Positions 51,861 to 62,786 are shown, numbered from the stretch's first letter. The stretch: DNA of 64,000 bases from Herbiconiux sp. (GCF_023264855.1 NZ_JAHFUW010000018.1:1-64000), one strand, 5' to 3'. Made by a program: numbers and translations. The notes: a model not told the origin generated them from the sequence alone.

Positions 51861-51903
51861 GTGGTCAGTCTTGTCGCTGTCCGGGTACTGCGCCCTCGTC
51901 CGG
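51861..51903 (-). promoter_or_regulatory. guanidine-III (ykkC-III) riboswitch
   Basis: The minus strand reads CCGGACGAGGGCGCAGTACC, then CGGACAGCGACAAGACTGAC. This is nearly the established ykkC-III aptamer with its CCGGACGAGG, UACCCGG and GACAAGAC blocks. It ends about 16 bases before the gdx ATG, so guanidine binding would expose the ribosome site. Confidence 0.92.
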
Positions 51904-51969
51904 AAGCCGCTCTGCGGCCTTGGTTCCAGGATGGCACGGCTGCCTGATCACGGGCTGGGCAGCGCTCAC

Positions 51970-51975
51970 TAGGCT
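51970..51975 (+). promoter_or_regulatory. -10 hexamer, leaderless type
   Basis: TAGGCT ends 7 bases before the GTG at 51983 of the SARP regulator gene, supporting that start. Confidence 0.5.
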
Positions 51976-51982
51976 TGCGGGG

Positions 51983-54900
51983 GTGAGCGAGAACCAGCAT
52001 CCGGACCCCGTGCGCGTAGCCGTGCTCGGCCCCGTCGCGGTCGGTTCCCCCGGCGCTCTCGTGGAGCCGGCCGGACACCGCGCCAAGGCGCTCCTCGCCG
52101 CGCTCGCGCTGGCCGCCCCGCAGCCGATCGGGGCCGACCGCCTGGTCGACGAGGTCTGGGGCGACGACGCCCCCCGCGGCGCCCGGGCCGCGCTGCAGAC
52201 GCAGGTGTCGCGCATCCGCTCGGCCTTCGGCGAGCAGCTGATCGAGTCGACGCCGTCGGGGTACCGGCTCGCAGCGGCCGTCGAGGTCGACGTTCTGCTC
52301 GCCCAGCGGATGCTCGACGACGCCCGCGCCCACCTCGCCACCCACGAGTGGCCGGCCGCCGTTGGGGCCTGCCGCGCGGGTCTCGCGCTCTGGCGCGGCG
52401 AGCCCGGCACCGACCTGGAGGGAGCGGGACAGACGTCCGCCTCCGGCTCCGATTCGGTCGCCGAGGCGCTCGCCGCGCGCGGCGGCCAGCTGCGTGATGG
52501 CCTGGAATCGGTTCTGTCGACGGCCCTGCTGGAGGCCGGAGACCCTGCCGCCGCCGAGCCGCTCGCGCGCCGGCTCACCGAGCGCGCCCCCTTCGACGAC
52601 AGCGCCCATCTGTTGCTCATGCGCGCCCTCGATGCGATGGGCCGGCCCACGGAGGCGGTGGCGGTGTACGCGCGGTTCCGCCGGCAGGTGCAGGATGCCT
52701 TCGGCACCAGCCCGGGGCTCGAGCTGCAGCAGCTCAATCTGGAGTTGCTGGAACGGGATCTGACGGACGCGCGGTCGGATGGCACGCCGACGACCGTCAC
52801 CGCGAGCCCGCAACGCTTGCCGGGAGCGGCCCGCCCGCCCGCCGGGGCGGTCGCTCAGGCGTCGGACGCCCGGTCGGGGGCGACGGCACACACGGCGGCG
52901 ATCTCGCCTGACGAGCACTCCGCCGCGGATTCGTCCCGGGGCGCGTCGGGCTCGGGCTCTGCGACGACGACGCTCCCCCGCCGCGCGGCGGTCGGCCGCG
53001 GCATCCGTGCGGCGCCGAACGAGCTGATCGGGCGCGAGACGGCGATCGCCGAGATCGAAGCGCTGCTCGCGAGCACCCGGGTGACCACGGTGCTCGGGCC
53101 GGGCGGACTGGGCAAGACGCGGATCGCGCACGAGCTGGCCGCCCGGGCTCTGGAGCGCTACGGCGCCGTGATCGTGGCCGAGCTGGCGAGCGTGCGCAGC
53201 GCCGACGACCTCGTGTTCGCCCTCGCCTCGGCCCTGGGCATCCGCGAGGTGGCGACCGGCACCCGGCTCGGCTCGACCGTGCTGCGCGCCGACCTGCGCA
53301 CGCGCATCCTGAACCGTCTCGGCGAGACCCCGACGCTGCTCGTGATGGACAATTGCGAGCACCTGATCGAGGCCGCCGCCGAGTGGTGCGCCGAGCTGAC
53401 GGCGGAGGTTCCGGAGCTGAGCGTGCTGGCCACGAGCCGCACGCCGCTGGCGATCTCGAGTGAGCGCGTGTTCCTGCTGGCTCCGCTGGGAGCAACGGGT
53501 GTCGCGGATTCGGTGAGCGATCTCGAAGGCGACGCCGCCGTGCGCCTGTTCGTCGACCGGGCGACGGCGGCTCGCCCCGGCGCGAGCCTTCCACTGGACG
53601 TCGTCGGCCGCCTCTGCCGCCGACTGGACGGGCTGCCGCTCGCCATCGAGCTCGCGGCCGCGCGCATCCGTTCGATGCCGCTGGAGGAGATCGAGCGGCG
53701 ACTCAGCAACCGCTTCGCGCTGCTCACCGGCGGGGATCGCAGCGCTCCCGAGCGGCACCGCACGCTGCGCGCGGTGATCCAGTGGAGCTGGAACCTGCTC
53801 GGCGCGGCCGAACAGCGAGCCCTCGCCCGGTTGTCGGAGTTCGCCGACGGCTTCAGCGCCGAAGCCGCGGCGGCGGTCGTGGCGGGAGTGGCAGGAGCCG
53901 CGGGAGCCGCGAGCACGGCGAGACCGGCCGCCGACGCCGACCTCGACGCCGTGCGCGAGATCCTCGACGCCCTCGTCGACCAATCGCTCGTGATGCTGCG
54001 CGAATCCCCCTCGGGACTTCGCTACCGGATGCTCGAGACCGTGCGCGAATTCGGCCAGCTCCAGCTGGACGAGTCAGGCACCCGCACCGAGGTGCGCGAT
54101 GCCCTCTTCGCCTGGGCGGAGGGCTTCTGTGCGAGTCGGTACGCCTTCACCGACGGCCCGCGCCAGGTCGCCACGTTCGCCGAGATCGCGGTCGAGGAGG
54201 ACAACCTGATCGACGTGCTGCGGCGCGCGATCGACGCCGGACGGCCGCAGACGGTCGTGACGGTGTTCTCGCTGCTCGGCTACGTCTGGTCTCTGCGGAG
54301 CGCTCACTCGGAGGTGATCGCGTTCGGGCCCCCCGTTTTCGGCGCCATTCGGCGCTACCGGCCCGACGCGGCCCACGTCGACGCGATGGCCTCGTGCCTC
54401 ATGCTGATCGCCGGCACGACCGTGTTCAGCGACCTGCGCTTCGCCGTGCGGCCGCGCTCGCTGCTGCGCAAGCTGACGGCCGAGCATCCGCTGTCCGACC
54501 CGCGGCTGGCCATGATGAGCGCGCTGGTGACCTCGAGCGACGAGGAGGGTGTGCGGCAGGTCGTGGCCGCCGGGATCGCATCCGGCCACCGTCCCAGCGC
54601 CCTGCTCGGCACCATCGTCTCGAGCCTGATGGCCGAGAACTCCGGCGATCAGGATGCCGCCATCCGCTTCGCCGTCGCGGGCGCGAACCTCGCGGTGTCG
54701 CTGCAGGACACCTGGGGCGAGGCGATGGCGAGCCAGATGCTCGGCGCGCTCTACAGCCAGAACGCCGAGCCCGTGGAGGCCCTGCGCTGGGCGCGCCGGG
54801 CACGGATCGGCCTGCAGGCGCTCGGCGCGAACGACGACATCCGGCAGCTCGAGTGGACCATCGCCATCAACGAGCTCGATGTCGGGGACGTCGACGAGGC

Positions 54901-55591
54901 GATCCGCCTGTTCGACCGGCTGATCGAGTCGCCGGGCGAGTCCGACGGCGTCGACATCGCCTCGATCGGCCTCGCCGGGCGGGCCGAGGTGTACCGTCGC
55001 CAGGGTCTGCACGAGGAGGCACGCCGGGCGAACGACCGGGCGATCGCGGCCTTCGACGTGCCGCGCACGCGGGCCTCGCCCTGGTATCGCATCATGGTCT
55101 CGAACGTGCTCGCCGGCCGGGTGCTCGACGGCGACGGAACGCCCGCGGAACTGCAGCGGATGGCGCGGCACCTGCGCTCGCGCACCCTCGCGAACCTGCG
55201 CTGGCAGCCCGGCCACGTCGATCGCCCCGTGCTCGGCGCCTCGCTGACCGGCCTCGCGGTGTGGCTCGAGAGCGTCACGGGCGAAGCGGCGGACGCGGCT
55301 GCCGCCGGCGACTTGGCCGGCATCCAGGCGGGCGGAGTCTCCGACGCGGATCCCCGCCTGCGGCGGCTCGCCCTCGATCTGCTGGCCTTCGCGGAGGCCC
55401 TGCGCGCCCGGCAGGATCCCTCGGCGCTGCACCTGGCACCCCTGTTCGAGCGTTTCGCGGAGCGCTACCTGGCCGCGGACGTCGCCGCAGCGCGCGCGGC
55501 CGCCGCGGCGGTCCCGAACGACGAACGACCCGGGCGCGTCGCAGAACTGCTGCGCACGCCCGGGCCGTGGTCGGTGCCGCGGATGGTCTAG
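51983..55591 (+). CDS. large AfsR/SARP-type transcriptional regulator with STAND ATPase domain
   Basis: A 1202-residue regulator. A winged helix (about 9-97: VRVAVLGPVAVGSPG, AALQTQVSRIRSAFG) and bacterial transcriptional activation domain (about 98-255) are followed by a disordered linker and an NB-ARC ATPase with VTTVLGPGGLGKTRIAHELA (Walker A near 371-379) and LLVMDNCEHLIEAAAEWC (Walker B). PLAIELAAARIRSMPLEEIE and the helical C-terminal third resemble TPR-type sensor repeats. GTG at 51983 fits a leaderless start. No biosynthetic cluster is adjacent, so its targets are unknown. Confidence 0.92.
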   Translation: MSENQHPDPVRVAVLGPVAVGSPGALVEPAGHRAKALLAALALAAPQPIGADRLVDEVWGDDAPRGARAALQTQVSRIRSAFGEQLIESTPSGYRLAAAVEVDVLLAQRMLDDARAHLATHEWPAAVGACRAGLALWRGEPGTDLEGAGQTSASGSDSVAEALAARGGQLRDGLESVLSTALLEAGDPAAAEPLARRLTERAPFDDSAHLLLMRALDAMGRPTEAVAVYARFRRQVQDAFGTSPGLELQQLNLELLERDLTDARSDGTPTTVTASPQRLPGAARPPAGAVAQASDARSGATAHTAAISPDEHSAADSSRGASGSGSATTTLPRRAAVGRGIRAAPNELIGRETAIAEIEALLASTRVTTVLGPGGLGKTRIAHELAARALERYGAVIVAELASVRSADDLVFALASALGIREVATGTRLGSTVLRADLRTRILNRLGETPTLLVMDNCEHLIEAAAEWCAELTAEVPELSVLATSRTPLAISSERVFLLAPLGATGVADSVSDLEGDAAVRLFVDRATAARPGASLPLDVVGRLCRRLDGLPLAIELAAARIRSMPLEEIERRLSNRFALLTGGDRSAPERHRTLRAVIQWSWNLLGAAEQRALARLSEFADGFSAEAAAAVVAGVAGAAGAASTARPAADADLDAVREILDALVDQSLVMLRESPSGLRYRMLETVREFGQLQLDESGTRTEVRDALFAWAEGFCASRYAFTDGPRQVATFAEIAVEEDNLIDVLRRAIDAGRPQTVVTVFSLLGYVWSLRSAHSEVIAFGPPVFGAIRRYRPDAAHVDAMASCLMLIAGTTVFSDLRFAVRPRSLLRKLTAEHPLSDPRLAMMSALVTSSDEEGVRQVVAAGIASGHRPSALLGTIVSSLMAENSGDQDAAIRFAVAGANLAVSLQDTWGEAMASQMLGALYSQNAEPVEALRWARRARIGLQALGANDDIRQLEWTIAINELDVGDVDEAIRLFDRLIESPGESDGVDIASIGLAGRAEVYRRQGLHEEARRANDRAIAAFDVPRTRASPWYRIMVSNVLAGRVLDGDGTPAELQRMARHLRSRTLANLRWQPGHVDRPVLGASLTGLAVWLESVTGEAADAAAAGDLAGIQAGGVSDADPRLRRLALDLLAFAEALRARQDPSALHLAPLFERFAERYLAADVAAARAAAAAVPNDERPGRVAELLRTPGPWSVPRMV

Positions 55592-55611
55592 CTTAACTGA
55601 GCATTCCTCTC

Positions 55612-55617
55612 TATTCT
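55612..55617 (+). promoter_or_regulatory. -10 hexamer, leaderless type
   Basis: TATTCT ends 3 bases before the GTG at 55621 and 6 bases before the ATG at 55624; the latter spacing favours ATG as the true start of the surface-protein gene. Confidence 0.45.
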
Positions 55618-55620
55618 TAG

Positions 55621-57663
55621 GTGATGACCCCCGTCTTCTCCGTCCGCTCACGCGGCGCACTCTCCGTCATGATGTGCGTCGGCCTGCTTCTCATTCAGCA
55701 GGCCCCGGCAGCCACCGCGCTCCCGATCACCCATCACGAGTTCCAGGTCACGACGACCATTCCCTACGATGCGACACACGGCATCGGCAGACGCCCGAAC
55801 GGCATCACAATCGACCAGGACCATGGCCGCGCGTACGTCGCGAACAACGGTGGTGGTACCGTCTCGGTCATCGATACCGCGAGGGACGAGGTCATAGCCG
55901 TCATTCCGCACGATGTCGCGACGGGTATCGGAGACGGCCCCAACTCGATTGCACTCGATCCTTCGACCGGGCGCGGATTCGTGACCAACACCGTGAGCAG
56001 CACGGTATCGGTCTTCGACCTCGCGTCGAATGCTGTGGTTTACGTCATCCCTAACGATGTGACGGGTGTCGGTGAATACCCCATGGGAATCGCAGTCGAT
56101 CCAAGCACACATCGGGCGTACGTCACCAACTGGGACGACGGAACAGTGAGCGTTATCGACACCACCACGTTCGCGCTCCTGACGACCATTCCACATGATT
56201 CGACGAACGGCATCGGCGAGCTGCCGTTCGACATCACCCTCGACTCCGCCCAGGAGAAAGGCTTCGTCACCAACTCCGCCTCGGGATCCGTGTCGGTGAT
56301 CGATCTGGCCACCGACACCGTCTCCGCTGTGATCGCGGACCTCTCGACGGGCCGCACCCACAGCTACCCTGCCGGAATCACCGCCGACATCGCCGCCGGC
56401 TTGATCTACGTAGCGAACTCGAACGACAACACGATCTCGGTCATCGATGCCGCGACTCTGGTGGTCACGAAGGTCCTCGACCTAAGGGATGTCGAATTCC
56501 CCAAAGTGGCCCTCGCCGACGTGGCAGTCGATCCGGCCAAGGGGCTCCTCTACGTATCGAGCGGCGGAGCAGGCACTGTCGTCGTCGTCGACACGAAGGA
56601 CCAGACGATACGGGCGACCGTCTCGCTGAATAGGCTTTACGATCCGTCCGAAACGTCTGGGCTTGCTGTTGAGGCTGCGACCGGCCGGGTGTTCGTGTCC
56701 GACTATGGCCGGCATGAGGTCGCAGTCGTCGAGGACAAAGCCGTGCGGCCCGATTCAACCGTCACCCGGATCGACGGCGCAGACCGCTACGAGGTATCCG
56801 CACACGCGTCGGCGGCGAGCTTTGATGCGGGGGTGCCGGTGGCCTACGTCGCATCCGGGGAGGTCTTCCCCGATGCCCTGTCGGGCTCGGCTGCCGCGGG
56901 ATATACCGGGGGCCCGGTGCTATTGACGGCAAAGGATTCCCTGCCGGCATCGATCCGCGCGGAACTCGGCCGTCTTCGGCCCAAATCGATCTTCCTCCTC
57001 GGCGGCAGCGCCACCATCTCTCCCCGAGTGGAGAGCGCGCTCGCCGCTCTTGCCCCGGTCGTTCGGCGGATCGACGGCCACGATCGTTTCGCGGTGTCGG
57101 CTGCCGTGTCCGCCGGAACATTCAGACCGAACGTCCCCGCGGCCTACATCGCTTCGGGCGCGACGTTCGCGGATGCGCTCTCCGCATCGGCAGCGGCTGG
57201 CGCGAGCAGTGGACCTGTGCTGCTGGTGAGTAAAGATGGCGTCCCGGACTCAGTATCCGACGAACTCGAGCGGCTTCGTCCGGCCAAGATCGTCGTAGTG
57301 GGCGGGGCCTCGAGCATCGCCGATTCGGTCGTGTCGACGCTCGGGCGGATCGCCCGGACAACACGGATAGGCGGCGACGACCGCTACGCCGTCGCAGCGC
57401 TGGTGTCCCAGAACACGTTTACCCATCCGGCACTCGGAAGCACGGTGTACGTCGCGTCCGGCGCGGTGTTCCCCGATGCGCTCTCGGCGGCGTCGCCTGC
57501 GATCCTCGACCGTGCGCCCATCCTGCTGGTGCCGCGTGACTCGGTGCCACAGGCGACCGCCGCGGAGCTGCAACGGCTCGCCCCCGAGCACATCGTGGTC
57601 CTAGGCGGACCGAACACCATCGATTCCGCGACGTACGACACCCTGATGACCTACCTGCGCTGA
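55621..57663 (+). CDS. secreted YVTN-type beta-propeller protein with three cell-wall-binding repeats
   Basis: About 680 residues. A signal peptide (ALSVMMCVGLLLIQQAPAAT) is followed by a propeller of about seven blades (residues ~40-385), each with AYVANNGGGTVSVIDTA-like strands. Three cell wall binding repeat 2 modules follow (about 388-482, 483-580, 581-680), each opening with RIDGxDRYxVSA and containing VAYVASGEVFPDALSGSAAA-like and LGGxxTI segments. Codon use is visibly less GC-biased than in neighbours, suggesting transfer or fast evolution. Probably a wall-anchored surface protein; ligand unknown. ATG at 55624 is an alternative start. Confidence 0.9.
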   Translation: MMTPVFSVRSRGALSVMMCVGLLLIQQAPAATALPITHHEFQVTTTIPYDATHGIGRRPNGITIDQDHGRAYVANNGGGTVSVIDTARDEVIAVIPHDVATGIGDGPNSIALDPSTGRGFVTNTVSSTVSVFDLASNAVVYVIPNDVTGVGEYPMGIAVDPSTHRAYVTNWDDGTVSVIDTTTFALLTTIPHDSTNGIGELPFDITLDSAQEKGFVTNSASGSVSVIDLATDTVSAVIADLSTGRTHSYPAGITADIAAGLIYVANSNDNTISVIDAATLVVTKVLDLRDVEFPKVALADVAVDPAKGLLYVSSGGAGTVVVVDTKDQTIRATVSLNRLYDPSETSGLAVEAATGRVFVSDYGRHEVAVVEDKAVRPDSTVTRIDGADRYEVSAHASAASFDAGVPVAYVASGEVFPDALSGSAAAGYTGGPVLLTAKDSLPASIRAELGRLRPKSIFLLGGSATISPRVESALAALAPVVRRIDGHDRFAVSAAVSAGTFRPNVPAAYIASGATFADALSASAAAGASSGPVLLVSKDGVPDSVSDELERLRPAKIVVVGGASSIADSVVSTLGRIARTTRIGGDDRYAVAALVSQNTFTHPALGSTVYVASGAVFPDALSAASPAILDRAPILLVPRDSVPQATAAELQRLAPEHIVVLGGPNTIDSATYDTLMTYLR

Positions 57664-57665
57664 CT

Positions 57666-57700
57666 AGCGGTCCGGTCGGCCGCAGCCGATCCGGACCGCT
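57666..57700. terminator. bidirectional hairpin between convergent genes
   Basis: AGCGGTCCGGTCGG pairs with CCGATCCGGACCGCT apart from one bulge. It lies between the surface-protein stop (57663) and the exporter permease stop (57706), so it can serve both. Confidence 0.7.
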
Positions 57701-57705
57701 ACGGG

Positions 57706-58517
57706 TCAGGCCTTCTTCATGTAGGCGCGCACGGTGAGCGGGGCGAAGATCGCCACGATCACGGCCGCTCCGAGCAGGGCCAACCAGGCGTCGGCACCGA
57801 AGACGCCGTTGTTGGCGAGGTCGCGCACCGCCGTCACGAGGTGCGAGACCGGGTTGACGTTCACGAACGCCTGCAGCCAGGTCGGCATGGTGTCGGGCTG
57901 CACGAAGGCGTTCGAGAGGAAGGTCAGCGGGAACAGCACCAGGAACGAGATGCCCTGCACGCTCGACGCGCTGCGGGCGATCACGCCGAAGAACGCGAAG
58001 ATCCAGCTGATCGCCCAGGAGCAGGCGATCACGAGCAGGGCGGCCAGCACGACCGCGCCGAATCCGCCGGCGGGGTGGTAGCCCATCAGGAATCCGACGA
58101 CGAAGGTGATCGTGGTCGCGATGGCGTACCGGGCGGTGTCGGCCAGGAGCGCACCGGCCAGCGGGGCGATCCGGGCGATCGGCAGCGACTTGAAGCGGTC
58201 GAAGACCCCCTTGTCCATGTCCTCGCGGAGCTGGATGCCCGTGACGACCGAGGTGGTGATCACCGTCTGCACGAGGATGCCGGGGATCAGCAGCGGCAGG
58301 TAGTCCTGCACGCTGCCGGCGATCGCGCCGCCGAAGATGTAGGAGAACATCAGGGTGAAGATGATCGGCTGCAGCGTCACGTCGATCAGTTGCTCGGGCG
58401 TGCGGCGGATCTCCAGCAGCCCGCGCCAGGCCATGCTGAACGAGTTCTGCACGGTCTGGCTGAGGCTGACGTGGTTCTTGAGGGTGCGCGAGACACCGGG
58501 GGCGATGGTGAGCTGCG

Positions 58518-58521
<4 letters not shown>
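57706..58521 (-). CDS. ABC-2 type exporter permease, DrrB-like
   Basis: A 271-residue membrane protein with six hydrophobic segments. LEIRRTPEQLIDVTLQPIIF, LPLLIPGILVQTVITTSVVT, GVFDRFKSLPIARIAPLAGA and the terminal VNPVSHLVTAVRDLANNGVF are typical of daunorubicin-resistance permeases. ATG at 58521 overlaps the ATPase stop by 4 bases. Substrate unknown. Confidence 0.93.
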
Positions 58522-59567
<1,046 letters not shown>

Positions 59568-59723
59568 CCGATCTCCTTCTCGATGACCGGCACAGGATGG
59601 CGCCGGGTTCGGGAACGAGTCTGCGCGGGCGCGCTTACGGCCCGCTTACGCGCCGCTGTCGTGGCGCTGACGCGGCGCCCGCGGTACCCAGTTCCACCCT
59701 CGCCGACCCGTCAGATAGTGCCG

Positions 59724-61970
59724 CTATTCGGTGCTCTGAGCGGGACTGAGTGACGGGTCGGCGAGTTGCTCGGGGGTGGTGGCGGGGAGGCGGCAGACGA
59801 AGTCGGTGCAGCGGTAGGCGGTGAGGAGTCCGTGCTGGGCGGGGCGGCCTTCGAAGAGCTCGAAACCGGATGCCGCGAGCTCGCGCGCCTGGGAGTCGGT
59901 GACGCGGGCCGAGAGGCCGGTGGTCTGGCGGCGAACGTAGTCGCGGAGTGCAGCGGATGGTCCGGGGGAAGCGGATGGCCTGACCGAAGTGGATGGCGCG
60001 ACGGGAGTGGATGGTGGGGGCGGCGCGACCGGAGCCGACGGGGCGGCGGCGGGGATGCCTGGGGTGGCGGAGGTGGGGACCCCGGAGGTGGCGGAGGTGG
60101 CGGGGATCGCGGAGTTGGGGACCCCAGAGGTGGCGGGGATCGCGGAGGTGGCGGAGCGGGCCTCGCCCGCGGCATCCGGCTCGATGAGGACCAGCTGGGT
60201 GGCGGGGCCGGCGAGCTCGGTGAGCACCCGGAGGGCGGCGCCGAACGCGATCGGCTGCGTGGGGGCGAGCTCGCGGACGGGGGCGAGCAGTTCGGCGGCC
60301 GCGTCGCGGTAGCGGCGCTCGGCCGTGAGGCCGTGCAGCAGCAGGAGCGCCGAGGCGGCGGCGCTGCGGCCCGAGGGGTAGGCGCCTTCGGAGGGATCCA
60401 GTTCGGCCGAGAGGCCCTGGCCGCGCAACACCGGGTCGCCCGAGCCGGTGTCGCCCGCCACAACCGCGTCGAGCAGCGCGCGGCCCGCGGTCGCGTACCG
60501 CACCGAACCGGTGACTGTCGCGAGGCGCAGCAGGCCGTCGGCGAGCATCCCGTAGTCCTCGAGGGTGGCCACGGCATCCGAGAGGCGACCGCCGATCGAC
60601 ACGCGGGCGAGCGGATGTCCCGGCCGCACGTGGGTGCCGAGCACGTGGTCTGCGGCGCGGCAGGCGGCTGCCAGCCAGTCGTCGCGGTCGAACACGAAGG
60701 CGGCGCGGGCCAGGGCGCCGAGCGCGAGACCGTTCCAGCCGGCCAGCACCTTCTCGTCGAGGGCGGGCGGGGTCTGCGCGGCACGTGCCGGCGCATCGAG
60801 GGCGTAGTAGCCGCCTTCAACCCGCAGGCCGTCGACCGTGCTCTCGGAGTCCTGCGCCGAGGCGAATCCGCCGGAGGGCAGCTGCATCACGCCGAGCAGG
60901 AATCCCGCGATCCCCTCGGCCGCGTCGCGCGCCCAGTCGGCGGCATCCGGAGCATCCGGAGCCGGGTCACCGACCGACCGGGAGGGCTCGGCCTGCGCCT
61001 GCGCCCAGGCCTCGGTGTAGGCATCGAGCAGCTGGGCGTTGTCGTAGAGCATCCGCTCGTAGTGCGGATCGCTCCAGTCTCGACGCGTGGCGTACCGGAA
61101 GAACCCGCCCTCGACCGGGTCGCGCAGCGGCGACGCCGCCATCGCCCGGAGCGCGCGGTTCGCCAGCGCTCGGGCCTCGGCCGCGACGCGTTCCGGTTCA
61201 CTCCAGCGAGTTTCGGCGGAAGCTCCTCCACTGTGCACGAGGTCGGCCTCAGACTCGCTGGACTGAACCGGCCCCGCCCCCGCGGCCAGCAGAAAGCGCA
61301 GCACGGGCGCCACCGGGAACTTGGGCGCACCCCCGAAGCCGCCGTACTGGCTGTCCTCGTAGGCGGCGAGCTCGCTCACGATGGCGCCGAGGGCGGGTGC
61401 GATCGTAGGGGCGACGCCATCCGGAGCCGAGGCTTCGGGATGTACGGCGCCGGCGGCCGCCAGCCGCTGCTGCCCGGCGGCGAGCGCCGCCGCGAGCTGG
61501 TCGGCGGTGGCGAGCACGTCGGCGTGCCGCACCTGCCACGCCTCCGTGACCGCGTCGAGAACCTGCCGGAACGAGGGGTGCCCCTCCACCGGCACGGGCG
61601 GCGAGTACGTGCCCGCGAAGAACGCCTTGCCCGCGGGCGTGGTGAACACGTTCAGCGGCCAGCCGAGCCCTTCGGTGAACGCGCCCGCGGCGGCGAGGTA
61701 CACCGAGTCGACCTCCGGATGCTCCTCCCGGTCGACCTTGATCGCCACGAAATGCTCGTTGAGGTACGCGGCCAGCGCCGGATCGGAGAAGCTCTCGCGC
61801 GCCATCACGTGGCACCAATGGCAGGTCGAATACCCGATCGACACGAGCACGGGCACGTTGCGAGCCGCGGCCGCCGCGAACGCCTCCGCACCCCACGGGA
61901 ACCAATCCACGGGGTTCCCCGCGTGCGACCTCAGGTACGGGCTGATCGCATCCGAAAGCCTGTTCACCAC
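59724..61970 (-). CDS. YyaL/DUF255 thioredoxin-fold and six-hairpin protein with an internal repeat insertion
   Basis: About 748 residues. The N-terminal thioredoxin domain has [18 protein letters not shown] and [19 protein letters not shown] with Cys50 and Cys53, and [14 protein letters not shown]. The rest is the alpha/alpha six-hairpin part ([20 protein letters not shown], then [12 protein letters not shown]). Residues about 235-259 are encoded by a 73-bp palindromic repeat and lie where homologues have no such sequence. Another insertion of Ala/Pro/Thr/Ser repeats lies at about 602-677. GTG at 61970 has AGAGGAC upstream. Cellular role of the family is unclear. Confidence 0.9.
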   Translation of the reverse strand: MVNRLSDAISPYLRSHAGNPVDWFPWGAEAFAAAAARNVPVLVSIGYSTCHWCHVMARESFSDPALAAYLNEHFVAIKVDREEHPEVDSVYLAAAGAFTEGLGWPLNVFTTPAGKAFFAGTYSPPVPVEGHPSFRQVLDAVTEAWQVRHADVLATADQLAAALAAGQQRLAAAGAVHPEASAPDGVAPTIAPALGAIVSELAAYEDSQYGGFGGAPKFPVAPVLRFLLAAGAGPVQSSESEADLVHSGGASAETRWSEPERVAAEARALANRALRAMAASPLRDPVEGGFFRYATRRDWSDPHYERMLYDNAQLLDAYTEAWAQAQAEPSRSVGDPAPDAPDAADWARDAAEGIAGFLLGVMQLPSGGFASAQDSESTVDGLRVEGGYYALDAPARAAQTPPALDEKVLAGWNGLALGALARAAFVFDRDDWLAAACRAADHVLGTHVRPGHPLARVSIGGRLSDAVATLEDYGMLADGLLRLATVTGSVRYATAGRALLDAVVAGDTGSGDPVLRGQGLSAELDPSEGAYPSGRSAAASALLLLHGLTAERRYRDAAAELLAPVRELAPTQPIAFGAALRVLTELAGPATQLVLIEPDAAGEARSATSAIPATSGVPNSAIPATSATSGVPTSATPGIPAAAPSAPVAPPPPSTPVAPSTSVRPSASPGPSAALRDYVRRQTTGLSARVTDSQARELAASGFELFEGRPAQHGLLTAYRCTDFVCRLPATTPEQLADPSLSPAQSTE
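59940..60165. repeat. degenerate tandem repeats inside the yyaL-type gene
   Basis: Imperfect units such as GGCGGAGGTGGCGGGGAT and GGAGTTGGGGACCCCAGAGG (plus strand) repeat several times. On the coding strand they give a low-complexity [21 protein letters not shown] linker, so copy-number change would keep the frame. Confidence 0.7.
61196..61268. repeat. 73-bp palindromic dispersed repeat, copy C of 3, inside a coding region
   Basis: Aligns gap-free to 14228-14300 and 41630-41702. GTTCACTCCAGCGAGT opens and ACTCGCTGGACTGAAC closes it. On the coding (minus) strand it reads without a stop as [20 protein letters not shown] followed by RWSE, placed between two conserved parts of the host protein. 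Confidence 0.93.
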
Positions 61971-62057
61971 AGTGCGTCCTCTCTTCGACTTGCCGTTCGG
62001 TCGCAATTTCGGTCACAAAGGCCGGCTCACGCGAACAAGATTGCGACCAAACGCCCG

Positions 62058-62774
62058 TCAGTGCCGCACGACCTGCTTCTCGCCCGCGCGCACGGGGGCT
62101 TCGATCACGTTCTGCGGCGCGGGCAGCGGGCACAGGTAGAAGTCGGCGAAGGCGCAGGGCGGGAGCACGGCGCGGTTGAAGTCGACCTCGATCTCGCCCG
62201 AGCCGGCGTCGGCGCGCAGGAAGAGGAAGCGGAACCGGTAGCTCTCCTCGCCACTGGTGGCATCCTTGAACACCACGTGCAGCCGGGTCAGGGGCCCGGT
62301 GGCCAGGAGCTCGAGCTTCTGCCCGGCGACCTCCACCTCCACCACTCCCGCCAGCTCCTGGTTCTCGACGTAGCCGTCGATCTCGGTCACGTCGATCCGC
62401 TCGCCATCGGCCGGCCGGAAGTGCCCCTTCAGTACCCAGGCAGGGTCGGGCTCATACGCCTCGATGTCGGCCACCGACGCCCGCGACGGCGCGTCGGGGT
62501 CGAGGATGCGCAGCGCCACGTCGTCGTCGCGCCGGTGGTTGCGCAGCAGGCGGCCGCCGAGCAGCACCTCGCCGCCTTCGTCGATCGTGAAGGTCGGGCC
62601 GACGATGGCCGCGCCGTCGAGCGACCATTCGCCCTCGAGCCCCTCGACGGGCTGCGGATCGGGCGAGAGCCAGTGCGTGCCCACGAGCGACGCCAGCCCG
62701 TGCGGAGCGGTCACCGTGCGCAACCGCGCCTTGTGCCAGGCCTGCCAGTCTTCGTCGAATTCGGTGTCGCTCAC
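62058..62774 (-). CDS. DUF1684 domain protein
   Basis: A 238-residue soluble protein. FDEDWQAWHKARLRTVTAPH, LASLVGTHWLSPDPQPVEGL and the C-terminal VLPPCAFADFYLCPLPAPQN are conserved features of DUF1684. The conserved C-terminal residues CAF...CPLP may form an active or metal site. GTG at 62774 lies 6 bases after TAGGCT. Stands alone. Function unknown. Confidence 0.9.
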   Translation of the reverse strand: MSDTEFDEDWQAWHKARLRTVTAPHGLASLVGTHWLSPDPQPVEGLEGEWSLDGAAIVGPTFTIDEGGEVLLGGRLLRNHRRDDDVALRILDPDAPSRASVADIEAYEPDPAWVLKGHFRPADGERIDVTEIDGYVENQELAGVVEVEVAGQKLELLATGPLTRLHVVFKDATSGEESYRFRFLFLRADAGSGEIEVDFNRAVLPPCAFADFYLCPLPAPQNVIEAPVRAGEKQVVRH

Positions 62775-62780
62775 GCTCCG

Positions 62781-62786
62781 AGCCTA
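62781..62786 (-). promoter_or_regulatory. -10 hexamer, leaderless type
   Basis: TAGGCT on the minus strand ends 6 bases before the GTG of the DUF1684 gene. Confidence 0.5.
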
